From: Gordonia tangerina
GTDB lineage: Bacteria; Actinomycetota; Actinomycetes; Mycobacteriales; Mycobacteriaceae
Assembly (NCBI RefSeq): GCF_021556435.1
Contig: NZ_JAKGCU010000024.1
Location: forward strand, 1-64,000
Reading direction: 5' to 3'
DNA length: 64,000 bases
Below, in pieces: positions 16,977-25,917 of the stretch. Under the pieces are notes generated by a model. That model ran no database searches, had not been told where the DNA came from, and was given only the letters and a program-made list of their open reading frames with translations. Position 1 is the stretch's first letter. Every line of letters begins with the position of its first letter. Made by a program: the position numbers and the translations under genes.

Positions 16977-17798
16977 TCAGATGGCGTCGACACGAAACTG
17001 CGCTACGACGTACATCGAGTTCTCAAAACCTCCGCTGAACAGACCACTTTCGAGGTCCGGACTTCCCAAGGCGACACCAGATGCGAACATCTGATTTGCC
17101 TCGCCAAACCCCGGTGTGCCGTCCGGATGTGCCAGCGTGAGAAAGCGGACGCTCTGTGACACTGCAGTGATCTTGATGGGGTTGGCGCTGCGCGCCACCA
17201 CGCTGTCGTAGACAGTCGAGGGGTAGGCGTTCGAAGCGGTGATGTGTGCAAACACTTTGATAGCGCGACCTGAGCACGTTGGAATGTCGATCCCCACGAA
17301 CGTATCCTCGGCCACGTTCTGTGGTAGATCGCGGGCGGAGTTGTGAACGAGTAACCTCAGCCAGTACGCGTTGCCGGGAACGACTTCGATCGAGTCGTGC
17401 CAATTTCCTTGCTCCTGATTAGAAGCGTCCTTGGCAAGTAAGAAGTTGCGCTCGTCGCCGTATGATCCGCTGTCCCGGTCGGCATTGAAGCCTGGGTACG
17501 CCGAGTACTCTGTTGAACCAACAGTCGGTCGATCGGGACCCCAGCCGGCCTCGAGACCGCTTTTATCGTCCGAACAGCGTGCGCTGGTGACCATCTCCTC
17601 GGTGGTGCGAGCGGAGCTTCGTTCGTTCCCGTCGCTACGGAGTCCCAGAAAGAGTGACGCGGACACAGCCAGCACGACGGCGGACAGTGGTACCGCGACC
17701 CTGCTGAGCCACCAGTGCCATTGGCGCTCAGCGAAAACCTCTCTTCTGCTGGGTCCTCGATGATGCTTCACACGCGTATTCTCGCAGGGGCCGAGCAC
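16977..17798 (-). CDS. membrane-anchored extracytoplasmic protein
   Basis: The protein has 273 residues: a basic cytoplasmic N-terminus, one membrane helix at about 32-54 (VAVPLSAVVLAVSASLFLGL), then an extracytoplasmic beta-rich domain of about 215 residues containing FVGIDIPTCSGRAIKVFAHI and VPGNAYWLRLLVHNSARD. The latter resembles domains that bind or sense cell-wall material, but I cannot name a family. Two Cys residues in the outer part could form a disulphide. It is divergent from the DUF2971 gene across a 75-base gap, so the two may share control. Codon use is less G/C-rich than in the transfer genes, suggesting a cargo gene. Confidence 0.65.
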   Translation of the reverse strand: MLGPCENTRVKHHRGPSRREVFAERQWHWWLSRVAVPLSAVVLAVSASLFLGLRSDGNERSSARTTEEMVTSARCSDDKSGLEAGWGPDRPTVGSTEYSAYPGFNADRDSGSYGDERNFLLAKDASNQEQGNWHDSIEVVPGNAYWLRLLVHNSARDLPQNVAEDTFVGIDIPTCSGRAIKVFAHITASNAYPSTVYDSVVARSANPIKITAVSQSVRFLTLAHPDGTPGFGEANQMFASGVALGSPDLESGLFSGGFENSMYVVAQFRVDAI

Positions 17799-17873
17799 TC
17801 TACAGCCGCGAGAATCCGAATTGGATGATTCATCAGAGGTTTCGTTGCCGTAAATTGACCTTCGAGGGATGCG

Positions 17874-18956
17874 GTGGTGGCCTTGAGAGCGTGTGGATCA
17901 CCCGGCGAGACCCCAGACTCAGACTCTCTTCATAATGGGTTGATGGTGTTTGGTAACCCCACGGCGGAGAGCAGCTTTCCCGTATCGCAGCTGTTTGCCG
18001 GCGAGAATTGCGGCGAAGAAATTGATGAGCTGCCTGACCTGCTTTATCACTACACTGACGCCACAGCGATGATGGGTATCGTGGCGCCCGGAGCGTGGCC
18101 GGTCGACTATCCAGAGTCGGCGAAGGTCTACCAGCACGCTGCCAAGCTTTGGGCGTCGGATTCCCGATATATGAATGACCAGCTGGAGCTGCGATTCGGC
18201 GCCGATATCTTCTGCCGCCACCTCCGTGAGGCGGCGAAAACACCAGAGGTTGACGACAACCTGGGTAATGCGTTTTCCGCCGTCGCGGAGGCGTTTGAGA
18301 CCCAGCCAGTGTATGACTGGGGCTTTCGGTGCTTCGCGGCTTCGTTCAGTGCGGAACGCGATCTGTTGTCGCAGTGGCGTGGGTACGGTGGTGGCACAGG
18401 TGGGTTCGCTATTGGTTTCACGTGGGACGCCCTTGCAGGTCACACCTATGCGTTCCATCCCCAGTCAACCGCTATGGGAACGACCCCATTCCGGACCGAA
18501 CTCCGCAAAGTGGGGTATGGCGAAGCGGAGGCTGAGAGGCGGGCGGAAGGCTTTGTGTCTTCTACTGTCGACCGCTGGAATTCTACGGGAGCTCAGACAG
18601 TGATTCGTCGAGGCGACAGGCCACACGAACTCTTCTTGGCGGGCGAGCTTTTTCGGGAGGTTGCGACGATCAAGCATGAGGCTTTCGCTGAGGAACAAGA
18701 ATGGCGGTTGTGGGCAATCAGCGAAGCGAGATATCCGGTCAACGTGCGTCCGGGACGGTCAGGACTGGTGCCCTATCTCGAGGTTGGCGTCAACCTTCGG
18801 ATGGGCGGACAGTGTGTGCATCCCACGATCGGGGAGATAGTTGTTGGTCCCCACCCCGACAAGTCTGGGCAAGTAGCTGCCACCCGCGAGTTTCTAAAGT
18901 CGCAGCAGCATGACCCACAGCTGGTCACGGCGTCAAATGTTCCGTTCCGCGGCTAG
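17874..18956 (+). CDS. DUF2971 family protein
   Basis: The protein has 360 residues with clear DUF2971 marks: LLYHYTDATAMMGIV (about 56), WASDSRYMNDQLELRFG (about 91-107), CFAASFSAERDLLSQWRGYGGG (about 153-174) and FAIGFTWDAL. DUF2971 proteins are frequent in defence islands, and some are thought to have an ART- or nuclease-like fold; biochemical roles are mostly unknown. The GTG at 17874 has GAGGGA at good distance; an internal ATG at 17943 is an alternative. The 3' end overlaps the minus-strand gene at 18925 by 32 bases. It looks like a cargo gene between the mobilisation and transfer blocks. Confidence 0.75.
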   Translation: MVALRACGSPGETPDSDSLHNGLMVFGNPTAESSFPVSQLFAGENCGEEIDELPDLLYHYTDATAMMGIVAPGAWPVDYPESAKVYQHAAKLWASDSRYMNDQLELRFGADIFCRHLREAAKTPEVDDNLGNAFSAVAEAFETQPVYDWGFRCFAASFSAERDLLSQWRGYGGGTGGFAIGFTWDALAGHTYAFHPQSTAMGTTPFRTELRKVGYGEAEAERRAEGFVSSTVDRWNSTGAQTVIRRGDRPHELFLAGELFREVATIKHEAFAEEQEWRLWAISEARYPVNVRPGRSGLVPYLEVGVNLRMGGQCVHPTIGEIVVGPHPDKSGQVAATREFLKSQQHDPQLVTASNVPFRG

Positions 18957-19359
18957 AGTCTGACTCCCGCAGCGCCGGGGTGTGCTGTTGCGATGTCTTC
19001 GCATTGGAGGTCGATGCCAGACCAGTGGGTGAGCTGCTTCGCGGTGGGCGTCTGGACGTGCCGGTCCGTGTGCGCGAGTTACGTGGCTGGGTGGTCATGG
19101 GTGTGAAGGTCAGGCGGTCGAGCGCGGCGGCAGGGGCATCGTTCTTTTTGGCTTGCTTGACCAGGTCGGCGAGTTCGATGAGTCGGCGGCGGTCCTCGGC
19201 GAGGAAGTCCTCACGGGTGGCGGCGATCTCGGCCGCCAACCGTGCGGCCGGTTCGAGTGCTTCGCGGCGGCGTCGTTGACGCTGTGCGAGGGCTTCGGCT
19301 TCGGCGGCGTCGGAGGCTTCGATTTCGGCGAGCAGATCGGTCGGGTCGTTCGATGTCAT
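18925..19359 (-). CDS. coiled-coil hypothetical protein, transfer operon
   Basis: The protein has 144 residues; the ATG at 19359 has AAAGGAA upstream. Residues 8-75 form a strongly predicted coiled coil (AEIEASDAAEAEALAQRQRRRREALEP and onwards, through LIELADLVKQAKK). The rest is a Ser/Thr/Arg-rich, probably disordered tail. It is the last gene of the transfer operon. No family is recognised. Confidence 0.65.
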   Translation of the reverse strand: MTSNDPTDLLAEIEASDAAEAEALAQRQRRRREALEPAARLAAEIAATREDFLAEDRRRLIELADLVKQAKKNDAPAAALDRLTFTPMTTQPRNSRTRTGTSRRPPRSSSPTGLASTSNAKTSQQHTPALRESDSSRGTEHLTP

Positions 19360-19433
19360 GTGGGTGTTCCTTTCCGTCCCTGTCGGGGTCGATGTGGGTT
19401 CGAGTCAGGGAGATGGTGTCTCGGGTGGGCGGT

Positions 19434-20375
19434 TCACATTCCGCGGCCGCGTTCGCGGTCGGCGCCCATCGTGGCGCCGGTGCGGGCGCGTGGTTGGCTG
19501 CGCGCACTGCTGGCGGTGGCGGCGCGCGGGTTGGTGGGGTGATCACGTGCTGCTCGTGCCGCGGCCTGCCCGGCCGGGGTTGTACTTGCCTGAGCGACTC
19601 GCTCGGAGCGGGTGGGCTCGGCGGTGGTGTAGCCCGCGGCCTGTGGGGTTGAGGCGTCGAGTGAGTCGGCGAGCTCCAGGTGTGCGGTGCTGTTGCGGTC
19701 GGCTATGGCGGCGCGATCGTCGGCGGCTTGCGCACCGCTGAGCAGGGCGGCGACCTGTGCGCCCTTCCGGTCGGTGGCGTCGCGGCCGTCGCTGGTCATG
19801 GTGGGGGGTTGGGCGGGTGCCCAGTACTCGGCCCGCGACTGGACGTAGCGTTCGGCGGCCTGCTGCGGTGTCATGCGCATCAGCTCGTCGGGGTCCAGGC
19901 CGTATTCGGCGAGCAGGTCGGTGAGGTTGTCGCGTACCCCGGCGGCGACTGCACTGTCGTCGGCGTAGCGGCCGGCCACGGCGAGCAACCCCATCACTTC
20001 GTCCCCCTTGGCGCGTTCGGCCCACGCCCGGTCGTGGTCACGGTGCCCGAGCCGTGCGGGGTCGATGCGGTAGTCGGTGCGGATCTTGTCGACGAGGTCT
20101 TCCGGGCTGGCCTCCCGCCAGAAGTTCGCGTCGTGGCGGCCGAGGGCGAGCTCGCCGCGTGCGCGTTGCTGCACTGCGTGTGCGGAGGCCGCGATCTGTT
20201 CAGCGGTCTCCCCGGTCGGCATCGCGTGGTGGCCGAGTTGGTTGCGGCGGGCGGCGCGTCTGGCGGCGAGCTGCGCCCAGGACTGGATCACTGAGGAACC
20301 GTGGGCGATCGCCACGGCGAGTGCGCGTTCCATGTTCTGTTCGAGTTCGCGGGATTCTTGTTCGTGTTCAGACAT
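19434..20375 (-). CDS. helical hypothetical protein, transfer operon
   Basis: The protein has 313 residues, hydrophilic and highly helical, with heptad-like N-terminal helices (EQNMERALAVAIAHGSSVIQSWAQLAARRAARR), a central domain (EYGLDPDELMRMTPQQAAERYVQ) and a long disordered Ala/Arg/Thr-rich tail. The central part recalls helical proteins found beside mobilisation genes of actinobacterial conjugative elements, but no named family is certain. There is no signal peptide, so it is cytoplasmic. It follows the DUF4913 gene with a short spacer. Confidence 0.65.
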   Translation of the reverse strand: MSEHEQESRELEQNMERALAVAIAHGSSVIQSWAQLAARRAARRNQLGHHAMPTGETAEQIAASAHAVQQRARGELALGRHDANFWREASPEDLVDKIRTDYRIDPARLGHRDHDRAWAERAKGDEVMGLLAVAGRYADDSAVAAGVRDNLTDLLAEYGLDPDELMRMTPQQAAERYVQSRAEYWAPAQPPTMTSDGRDATDRKGAQVAALLSGAQAADDRAAIADRNSTAHLELADSLDASTPQAAGYTTAEPTRSERVAQASTTPAGQAAARAARDHPTNPRAATASSARSQPRARTGATMGADRERGRGM

Positions 20376-20390
20376 CGGTGGGTCTCCCTA

Positions 20391-20855
20391 TCAGCTGACG
20401 AGGTCGGGTGGGTGAATGCTCATCGCCGAGAGCAACTGCTGCTCGTAGACGTTGTCGGTGGGAAGCTCGGTCGCCGTGCGGTCGCTGTGGCCCTGGTCGG
20501 CCGAACACGCTTCGAACGCTCCGTCGGGGGCCATCAGCATCTTCATGTGGTAGTCGGCGTGATCGCGCCACCACGTACTCATCCCGGTCGCGGGGTCCAG
20601 GCGGAGCGCTTCGTAGGCCCGCCACAGCGCTTCGAGCCGCGAGACCGCTTCGGGATGTTCGAACCAGCGCGGGCACCACCGTCGGTCTTGTTTGTGGATG
20701 ACCTTGCGGGCGTAGATCCGCACCAGGTGGGTGTCGACGAACTCATACACCGACTCAAACTCGGGCGCCGGCCCCTGCTCCTGTTCGGTGTCCTCGGAGC
20801 CGCTGTCGGCATCGACGTCGTCGAACTCCTCGTCGGCGAACAAGTCACTACTCAT
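20391..20855 (-). CDS. DUF4913 family protein
   Basis: The protein has 154 residues. The conserved part (about 33-115) has the DUF4913 pattern: FVDTHLVRIYARKV, WCPRWFEHPEAVSRLEALWR, EALRLDPATGMSTWWRDHAD and MLMAPDGAFEAC. The N-terminus is very acidic. This family is encoded next to type IV coupling proteins on actinobacterial conjugative plasmids and integrative elements; its function is unknown, and a regulatory or docking role on the cytoplasmic side of the machine is possible. It precedes the small membrane gene at 20922 in the operon order. Confidence 0.85.
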   Translation of the reverse strand: MSSDLFADEEFDDVDADSGSEDTEQEQGPAPEFESVYEFVDTHLVRIYARKVIHKQDRRWCPRWFEHPEAVSRLEALWRAYEALRLDPATGMSTWWRDHADYHMKMLMAPDGAFEACSADQGHSDRTATELPTDNVYEQQLLSAMSIHPPDLVS

Positions 20856-20921
20856 CGCTGTGTCCCTCCTTCGTGGGGTCGGTGACGTTCGGGGTGTCTC
20901 TTCGCTCGCTCGGCTCGCCTG

Positions 20922-21071
20922 TTAGTGCAGGGCCCATGCCCACACCGCCGTCGCGGCGATCAGCACGACGAACGTGACCACCGTCGCCTTCACCGACAGT
21001 CCGAGTGGATTGATTCCTCTGCGGGCACACCACATCTCGACTCGGCCTGTGCCGCCCGGCGGGGCGCTCAC
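20922..21071 (-). CDS. small single-span membrane protein
   Basis: The protein has 49 residues, starting at a GTG whose GTGA overlaps the stop of the preceding gene (21068-21071). The N-terminal half has WCARRGINPLGLSVKATV; the C-terminal half is one membrane helix (VVTFVVLIAATAVWAWALH) running to the stop. It is tightly coupled to the four-helix membrane protein upstream and was found by reading the short frame directly. It is a likely small subunit of the transfer apparatus. Confidence 0.65.
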   Translation of the reverse strand: MSAPPGGTGRVEMWCARRGINPLGLSVKATVVTFVVLIAATAVWAWALH

Positions 21072-21541
21072 CGCTCCTCACCCCCGGTCGAAGGCCGCAC
21101 GGTGCTGCCTGGGACTGTCTGGGCTGGGGGCGGGTCGTTTCCGTAGCTGGGGCCACGGCGATGCACTGCCACACCGGCGGCCACGACGACGCCGCCACCG
21201 GCCAGGGTCAGAGTCAGGCGCACCAACACCGGCGGAAACTCGACCAGCCACACCGTGACCAGCCACCCCGCGACCAGAGCCAGGGTTGTCGTCGCGGCTG
21301 TGATTCGGCCGCCCACGGTGCGGTCGTGGAGCCACTGCCAGACGGTCGTCACCGTCACGCCGGTCAAGAGGATGAGCACAGCGGTCAGCGTCGGCCACCG
21401 CCAGCCCAGGACGGCCCCGATCAGGCCCGTACCAATACCGGCCAGCGCCAGGCCGCTCGACCACGATCTCCAGGGTGTGGCCGAGGTGTCGCCGCCACGA
21501 CTGCTCGTGTCGCCCGTGTGGTGGTGCGGCGTGGCGGTCAT
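21068..21541 (-). CDS. multi-span membrane protein, transfer operon
   Basis: The protein has 157 residues with four predicted membrane helices (about 31-48, 50-67, 82-101, 106-124) between a His/Thr-rich N-terminus and a Pro-rich tail. It overlaps the coupling protein gene by ATGA at 21538-21541 and the next small gene by GTGA. The position right after the coupling protein suggests that it anchors or partners it at the inner membrane. No family name is certain. Confidence 0.7.
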   Translation of the reverse strand: MTATPHHHTGDTSSRGGDTSATPWRSWSSGLALAGIGTGLIGAVLGWRWPTLTAVLILLTGVTVTTVWQWLHDRTVGGRITAATTTLALVAGWLVTVWLVEFPPVLVRLTLTLAGGGVVVAAGVAVHRRGPSYGNDPPPAQTVPGSTVRPSTGGEER

Positions 21542-23352
21542 GCTGCGTCTCCTGCAGGGGCGCGGCCCTCGGCCACTGCGGGTTCCTTAGCGTCGGGGCT
21601 GTATTCGGCCAGTGACTGCGTGATGAGGGCGGCGTAGGGCTTGTCCCACCACGGCACTGTTTGCAGGATCGTCGGCGGGTTGCCGGCGGAGAACAACAGC
21701 AGCCGACCTCGTGGCCACGATGCGAGGTCGCGGGCGGTGAAGATGTTTTCCAACGTGGTGTGGATCGACACCGATCGGCTACCACCGCCGCCGCCGCGGC
21801 CGGTGGAGTCGGAGATGTTGCGGGCTTGGCGGTAGTACTGGCCGGCGAGTTTGGCGAGGCTTTCCAGGTAGGCCGATTCGCGGACGTTGCCGCCGTAGAT
21901 GTAGATGTTCGACGACGATTCGAGCAGCTTCATCGGGCGGTCGCCGAACACCCCGATCCCCTGGGACCACGACTGCAAGATCGTCAGGATGACGATGCCG
22001 CGCGACCCGAAGTGCGAGTACAGCTTCGGCAGATCAGGCCAGCGCACAACGTTGGCGGCCTCATCGAGTGCGCACAGCATCGGCACCGGCAACCGCCCGC
22101 CGGGTGAGTCGGTCGCGATGGCTTCGGCGGTCTTGGTGGCTGCCATGGTCAGGGCCGCCACGAGCGGGCCGACTGACCCGACACCTTCGCGTGAGAGGCA
22201 GTAGAGCGTTTCGCCGCGCTGCACGTAGCCGGCGAGGTCGAGCTCGGGCCGGTCATCGTCGGGGCCGGTGGGCGCCACCCACGGCCGCACGTTCCGGCCG
22301 CGGAGGCATTTGGCCATCTTGATTGCGGTACCCCAGATGCCGTCGGCCTGTTTGGCGGCATAGTTCAGCCGCGCGTTGAGCGCCTGGGCGATCAGCGGGT
22401 AGTCGTGCTCGTCGAGCACCGCAACTGCCTCGTGGCCGCGGTCACGCACCACGAGCCGCTCGTAGACGGTGGTGATCGGTTCACCCGCCAGCGCGGAGGC
22501 GAGGATGAGATTGGCCAGCAGGTCTTCGCCTTCGGGGTCGAAGTAGGGGTCTTTTTTGGCGTCCTGGCCGTCCTCGCCGGCACCGAACAGCTGGGCGAGT
22601 TCCTCGGCGCGGGTCTCGTCGGTGACATAGCTCAGCGGATTCCAGAACCACCACGGTTGTTCGTTGGCAACGGCTTGCGGGTCGAACACCCACACCTGGC
22701 GGGTCGGGTTGCCGTGTTCGTCGCGGAACTCTCGCACCAGCCGGGTGTGGTCGAGGTTGCCGCGCTTGTTTTCGGTAGCCAGTACCGCACCGGGTGCTTC
22801 GCAGATCGCGGGAATGATCCGCGAGGTCGACTTACCCTGTCGCGGCCCCCAGATGTCGAGGTGCATGTCTTCCCATGACCCGTAGACCGGTGTGCCGGCC
22901 AGCGTTGTGCCCAGCGGCACACCGATCATGGTGGTGAACGTGGCCGGTGCGGTCGCGTCGGTCACCCCGAGCGAGGCCGCTTTGGCGGTCACGGCTTTGC
23001 TCATCACCGAGGCGATGTCTTTGCCGTTGCCCAGATGCTGCTGCGCGGTGTCCACGCGGCTGCGCCGAGACCGGCGCCTGGACCACACCCACACCCCGAT
23101 ACCGGCCACGATGGCCAGTGCGGTGCCCATCAGTGCCAGCCACACCGTCGCCGCGGTCGACCACCGCACCTTCCCGGTGGCCAGCTCGATCGCGGTCGCG
23201 AACGGATTTCCCGACACGGCCTGACCACCTGCCAGCCGCAGCGCCGCCCAGGTCGCGGTGCAGGCGAGAGCGAACACACCGATGCCGGCGAGGATCAGCC
23301 ATTCCGGTCCGCCGCGGGCCGGTTCGGCGGCCTTGCCGGGTGTTGCGGCCAT
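21538..23352 (-). CDS. type IV coupling protein (VirD4/TraG/TraD-like ATPase)
   Basis: The protein has 604 residues. Two membrane helices lie at about 15-38 and 58-80. The ATPase has the P-loop DIWGPRQGKSTS at about 166-177 and Walker B PMLCALDEAANVV at about 422-434, followed by the TraM-recognition-like part with FGSRGIVILTILQSWSQG. It links the relaxase-DNA complex to the secretion channel and powers export. The P-loop is one residue shorter (G-x3-GKST) than the usual G-x4-GKST. It starts at an ATG overlapping the previous stop (TGATG), so it is translationally coupled. Confidence 0.9.
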   Translation of the reverse strand: MAATPGKAAEPARGGPEWLILAGIGVFALACTATWAALRLAGGQAVSGNPFATAIELATGKVRWSTAATVWLALMGTALAIVAGIGVWVWSRRRSRRSRVDTAQQHLGNGKDIASVMSKAVTAKAASLGVTDATAPATFTTMIGVPLGTTLAGTPVYGSWEDMHLDIWGPRQGKSTSRIIPAICEAPGAVLATENKRGNLDHTRLVREFRDEHGNPTRQVWVFDPQAVANEQPWWFWNPLSYVTDETRAEELAQLFGAGEDGQDAKKDPYFDPEGEDLLANLILASALAGEPITTVYERLVVRDRGHEAVAVLDEHDYPLIAQALNARLNYAAKQADGIWGTAIKMAKCLRGRNVRPWVAPTGPDDDRPELDLAGYVQRGETLYCLSREGVGSVGPLVAALTMAATKTAEAIATDSPGGRLPVPMLCALDEAANVVRWPDLPKLYSHFGSRGIVILTILQSWSQGIGVFGDRPMKLLESSSNIYIYGGNVRESAYLESLAKLAGQYYRQARNISDSTGRGGGGGSRSVSIHTTLENIFTARDLASWPRGRLLLFSAGNPPTILQTVPWWDKPYAALITQSLAEYSPDAKEPAVAEGRAPAGDAA

Positions 23353-24038
23353 CAGGCGACCTCGCTGCCCTGATCGGCGGCGAGCAGATCGGTCAGCGAC
23401 ACCTCACGCCAGCCGCGGAACCCCGGCAGCCGGCACACTTCCAGGGCGGGATTGTCGGCGGCGTCGTCGACGACGTCGATGGTCACGAACACGTCGTGAC
23501 GCAGGCAGTCGCGCTGCACCGATTCGAGGGTGACGCGGTGATTGGACACCACCAGCCGCAACCCGATCAGCTCATGCTGTGCGAGCTCGCGGGCCTGGCC
23601 GGCAAGGTAGACCGCTTTACGGGCGGCGGCGACGTCGGCGGCGTCCTGGTCATCGGCGGCGACCTTGTCGTTGTCGTGGAAATCGCCGTACCACGGGTCT
23701 TCCCCGTCGGCCGAGCACACCGCGAACGACGCCACCTCGCCGTCACCGGCGGCATACAGCACGATCTGCGGGGCGTTGCGGGCTTGCTGGTCCATCTGTT
23801 CCCATCGGGCATCGAAAGTGCGTTGGCGCACCGCGTCGTAGTCGATGTGAAGCTGTTTACGCAGCTCGGCCTTGAATTTGGCGAACAGTGATCCGGTGTC
23901 GATGCCGTTGGCTTTGGCCCACCCGAGAAGTTCGGTGTGGCTGGTCATCGCCGACAACTCTGAGGCGTTGTCGCGCACAGCATCTCGGGCGGTATCCCAG
24001 TCCTGCGCGTCGTTTCCGGTCTTCTTTGTGCGGCTCAT
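23352..24038 (-). CDS. hypothetical protein, transfer operon
   Basis: The protein has 228 residues. The ATG at 24038 has GAGAGGAAC upstream; the longer frame to 24140 runs into the preceding gene. The N-terminal third is helical and charged (FKAELRKQLHIDYDAVRQRTFDARWEQMDQQ). The rest is mixed alpha/beta with APQIVLYAAGDGEVASFAV and an acidic segment YGDFHDNDKVAADDQDAADV. No signal peptide or membrane helix, so it is cytoplasmic. It sits between a lipoprotein and the coupling protein; a role with the coupling protein is an inference from coupling. Confidence 0.65.
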   Translation of the reverse strand: MSRTKKTGNDAQDWDTARDAVRDNASELSAMTSHTELLGWAKANGIDTGSLFAKFKAELRKQLHIDYDAVRQRTFDARWEQMDQQARNAPQIVLYAAGDGEVASFAVCSADGEDPWYGDFHDNDKVAADDQDAADVAAARKAVYLAGQARELAQHELIGLRLVVSNHRVTLESVQRDCLRHDVFVTIDVVDDAADNPALEVCRLPGFRGWREVSLTDLLAADQGSEVA

Positions 24039-24073
24039 CGCTGTTCCTCTCGTGCGGTGGGATGTTGGGTCTG

Positions 24074-24700
24074 TTACTGCTGGGTGGTGATGGTGTCGAG
24101 TTGCCAACCGGTGGGCCCGCCAGCGCGGGCCACGACCCACACGGTCATCGGGGCGAGCTGCTCACCGGTCGGGGTCACCGTCTGGGTCACTGTCGCTACC
24201 CGGGCGGCGGTGGCGGCGGTGTCGGGGGGATGCTCATCGGAGAGCACCCGCGCTGATGCCTCGACCGTGGCGCGGATGGCTTTCCACTGCGCCCACTGGG
24301 ACCCGGTGATCGGGGCGAGCATCGACCACGATCCCGCGGCGGCGGCCCGGTAGCTGGGGGTGAGCAGGTCGGCGGCTCGGTCGGCGGCCGCGGCGGCCGG
24401 ATCGGGGTCGGTGCCGCGGTAGCTGAAGACCTCCTCGAGCGCGGCGACGATCACCTGATCGGCCGTGCACAGCTGCCCGGTCGGGCACGGCCGCGGCTGG
24501 TCGGTGGGTCCCGGCTGCATCCCTGGTGGAAGACTTGACGCGGCCGGCGGTGTCGTCGAGGTGGGTGGTGAGGTGCTGGTGTCGTCGCTCGCCGAGCACG
24601 ATGCCAGGGCCACCACTGCGCCGCCGGCCAGGAGTGCTGCCGCGATTCGCCGGCGTGTCATCATCGCCGGGGGTGTGCGCAGAGGTTGAGATGTGTTCAC
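24074..24700 (-). CDS. lipoprotein, transfer operon
   Basis: The protein has 208 residues from the GTG at 24700, with AAGGAAG upstream. The signal has MTRRRIAAALLAGGAVVALASC with lipobox ASC at about residue 36. A Pro/Thr/Ser linker and a domain of about 130 residues with an NTF2-like pattern follow (AADLLTPSYRAAAAGSWSML, then MTVWVVARAGGPTGWQLDTI). Similar lipoproteins with a VirB8/TcpC-like NTF2 fold occur in actinobacterial type IV systems and sit outside the membrane. It is placed next to the NlpC/P60 hydrolase. Confidence 0.75.
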   Translation of the reverse strand: MNTSQPLRTPPAMMTRRRIAAALLAGGAVVALASCSASDDTSTSPPTSTTPPAASSLPPGMQPGPTDQPRPCPTGQLCTADQVIVAALEEVFSYRGTDPDPAAAAADRAADLLTPSYRAAAAGSWSMLAPITGSQWAQWKAIRATVEASARVLSDEHPPDTAATAARVATVTQTVTPTGEQLAPMTVWVVARAGGPTGWQLDTITTQQ

Positions 24701-24723
24701 GCAGGCTTCCTTTTCGTCGAGGC

Positions 24724-25914
24724 TTACTGGTTGGTCGGTGCCGGTCGAGTGGTGTCGATGCCGACGCCGAAGCGGCGGACGTACATGCCTTCGCCGCTCC
24801 ATCCCGACAGCGGTTGGACCGCAACGGTCTGCCCGGATTGGGGGGCGTTGAGCAGCATGTCTCGGCCGTTGCGTTTGCCGTAGTAGATGCCGACGTGATG
24901 TGAGCCTTCGGCCGAGGCACCGAAGTAGATGAGGTCGCCGGGCTGTTTCTGGTCGAGCGCAATGACTTGCCCGCGTGGGTCGCTGGCTTGGTTGCCGGTG
25001 TAGTGGCCGAGCTCGATGGTGCCGCCGGAGGCCTGATACACCGCGTACAGAGTGAGTCCGGAGCAGTCGAACCCGACCTTGTTGTAGTCGCCAAAGCTGT
25101 CAGCGACCCCGCCGTCGTGGATGCCTTTGGTGGGGCCGTCCTTGTTGCCGCCACCCCAGGCATACGGGGTGCCGATCCAGCGCATCGCTGCGGCGATCAC
25201 CCGCTGACCGAAGCTGCCATCGAGCGGGCCGGTGTCGCCGCCGGGAGTCTCACACGACTCGGTACCGCCCTCGCCGGCGGCCGACGACGCTCCAATAGCC
25301 AGATCGCCCAGCCGGGGTGTGACTGCGGCGATGACGTTTTCGGCCAGCGTTCGTTTGGTGGCATAGGCGTCAGGGACGCCGGAGCGTTCGACGGCCTGGG
25401 CCAGGGCGGCGGGGTCCATCGTGTCGTGGCCGCCGATGGAGTCGGCGGTGTCGTAGAACCAGTTGATCTGCCATACCGGGTCCATCAGTTTGGTGAGGTC
25501 GCCGCCGGCGTGCATCGACACCCGGATCTGGTGGGGTCCCACCGAGTCGTGGTCAGATCCTGCGCCGTCGTTGGGGTAGCTCGCCGATGCGGGCACGTTG
25601 GTGTTGGACAGGTTGCGGTAGGTCGACTCGGTGGCCATGGCCATCGACTGCGACAAGATCACCGACTCGGTCTCGCCGCGTTGCTTGCCGATCGCGACAC
25701 CGTTGGCCGCGAGCGTGAGTTGTTTCTCGTTGAGACCGGCCAGGGTGGCACCGCCCGCGTCGGTGACGCCCATCCCGTACTGGTTGGTGGTGGTCGGTGC
25801 GCAGTCGGTGACACCGGATCCGGACAGTACTGCCACCAGGGTGATGGTGGCGAGGATGACCGCGGCGAGCGCTGTGGCGATCGCCTTGCCGGCCGCACCG
25901 GACGCTTCGTTCAT
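24724..25914 (-). CDS. NlpC/P60 peptidoglycan hydrolase of the transfer apparatus
   Basis: The protein has 396 residues. One membrane helix or signal anchor lies at about 9-33. A helical lysozyme-like domain of T4SS hydrolases follows (about 60-200, with MAMATESTYRN and HDSVGPHQIRV). The C-terminal NlpC/P60 domain (about 228-390) has GTPYAWGGGNKDG, catalytic Cys in VGFDCSGLTLYAV (about 286) and His in GSHHVGIYYG (about 338). It would cut peptide crosslinks to open the wall for the channel. The fusion of a muramidase-like and an NlpC/P60 domain is typical of VirB1-like proteins of Gram-positive elements. Confidence 0.9.
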   Translation of the reverse strand: MNEASGAAGKAIATALAAVILATITLVAVLSGSGVTDCAPTTTNQYGMGVTDAGGATLAGLNEKQLTLAANGVAIGKQRGETESVILSQSMAMATESTYRNLSNTNVPASASYPNDGAGSDHDSVGPHQIRVSMHAGGDLTKLMDPVWQINWFYDTADSIGGHDTMDPAALAQAVERSGVPDAYATKRTLAENVIAAVTPRLGDLAIGASSAAGEGGTESCETPGGDTGPLDGSFGQRVIAAAMRWIGTPYAWGGGNKDGPTKGIHDGGVADSFGDYNKVGFDCSGLTLYAVYQASGGTIELGHYTGNQASDPRGQVIALDQKQPGDLIYFGASAEGSHHVGIYYGKRNGRDMLLNAPQSGQTVAVQPLSGWSGEGMYVRRFGVGIDTTRPAPTNQ

Positions 25915-25917
25915 CGG

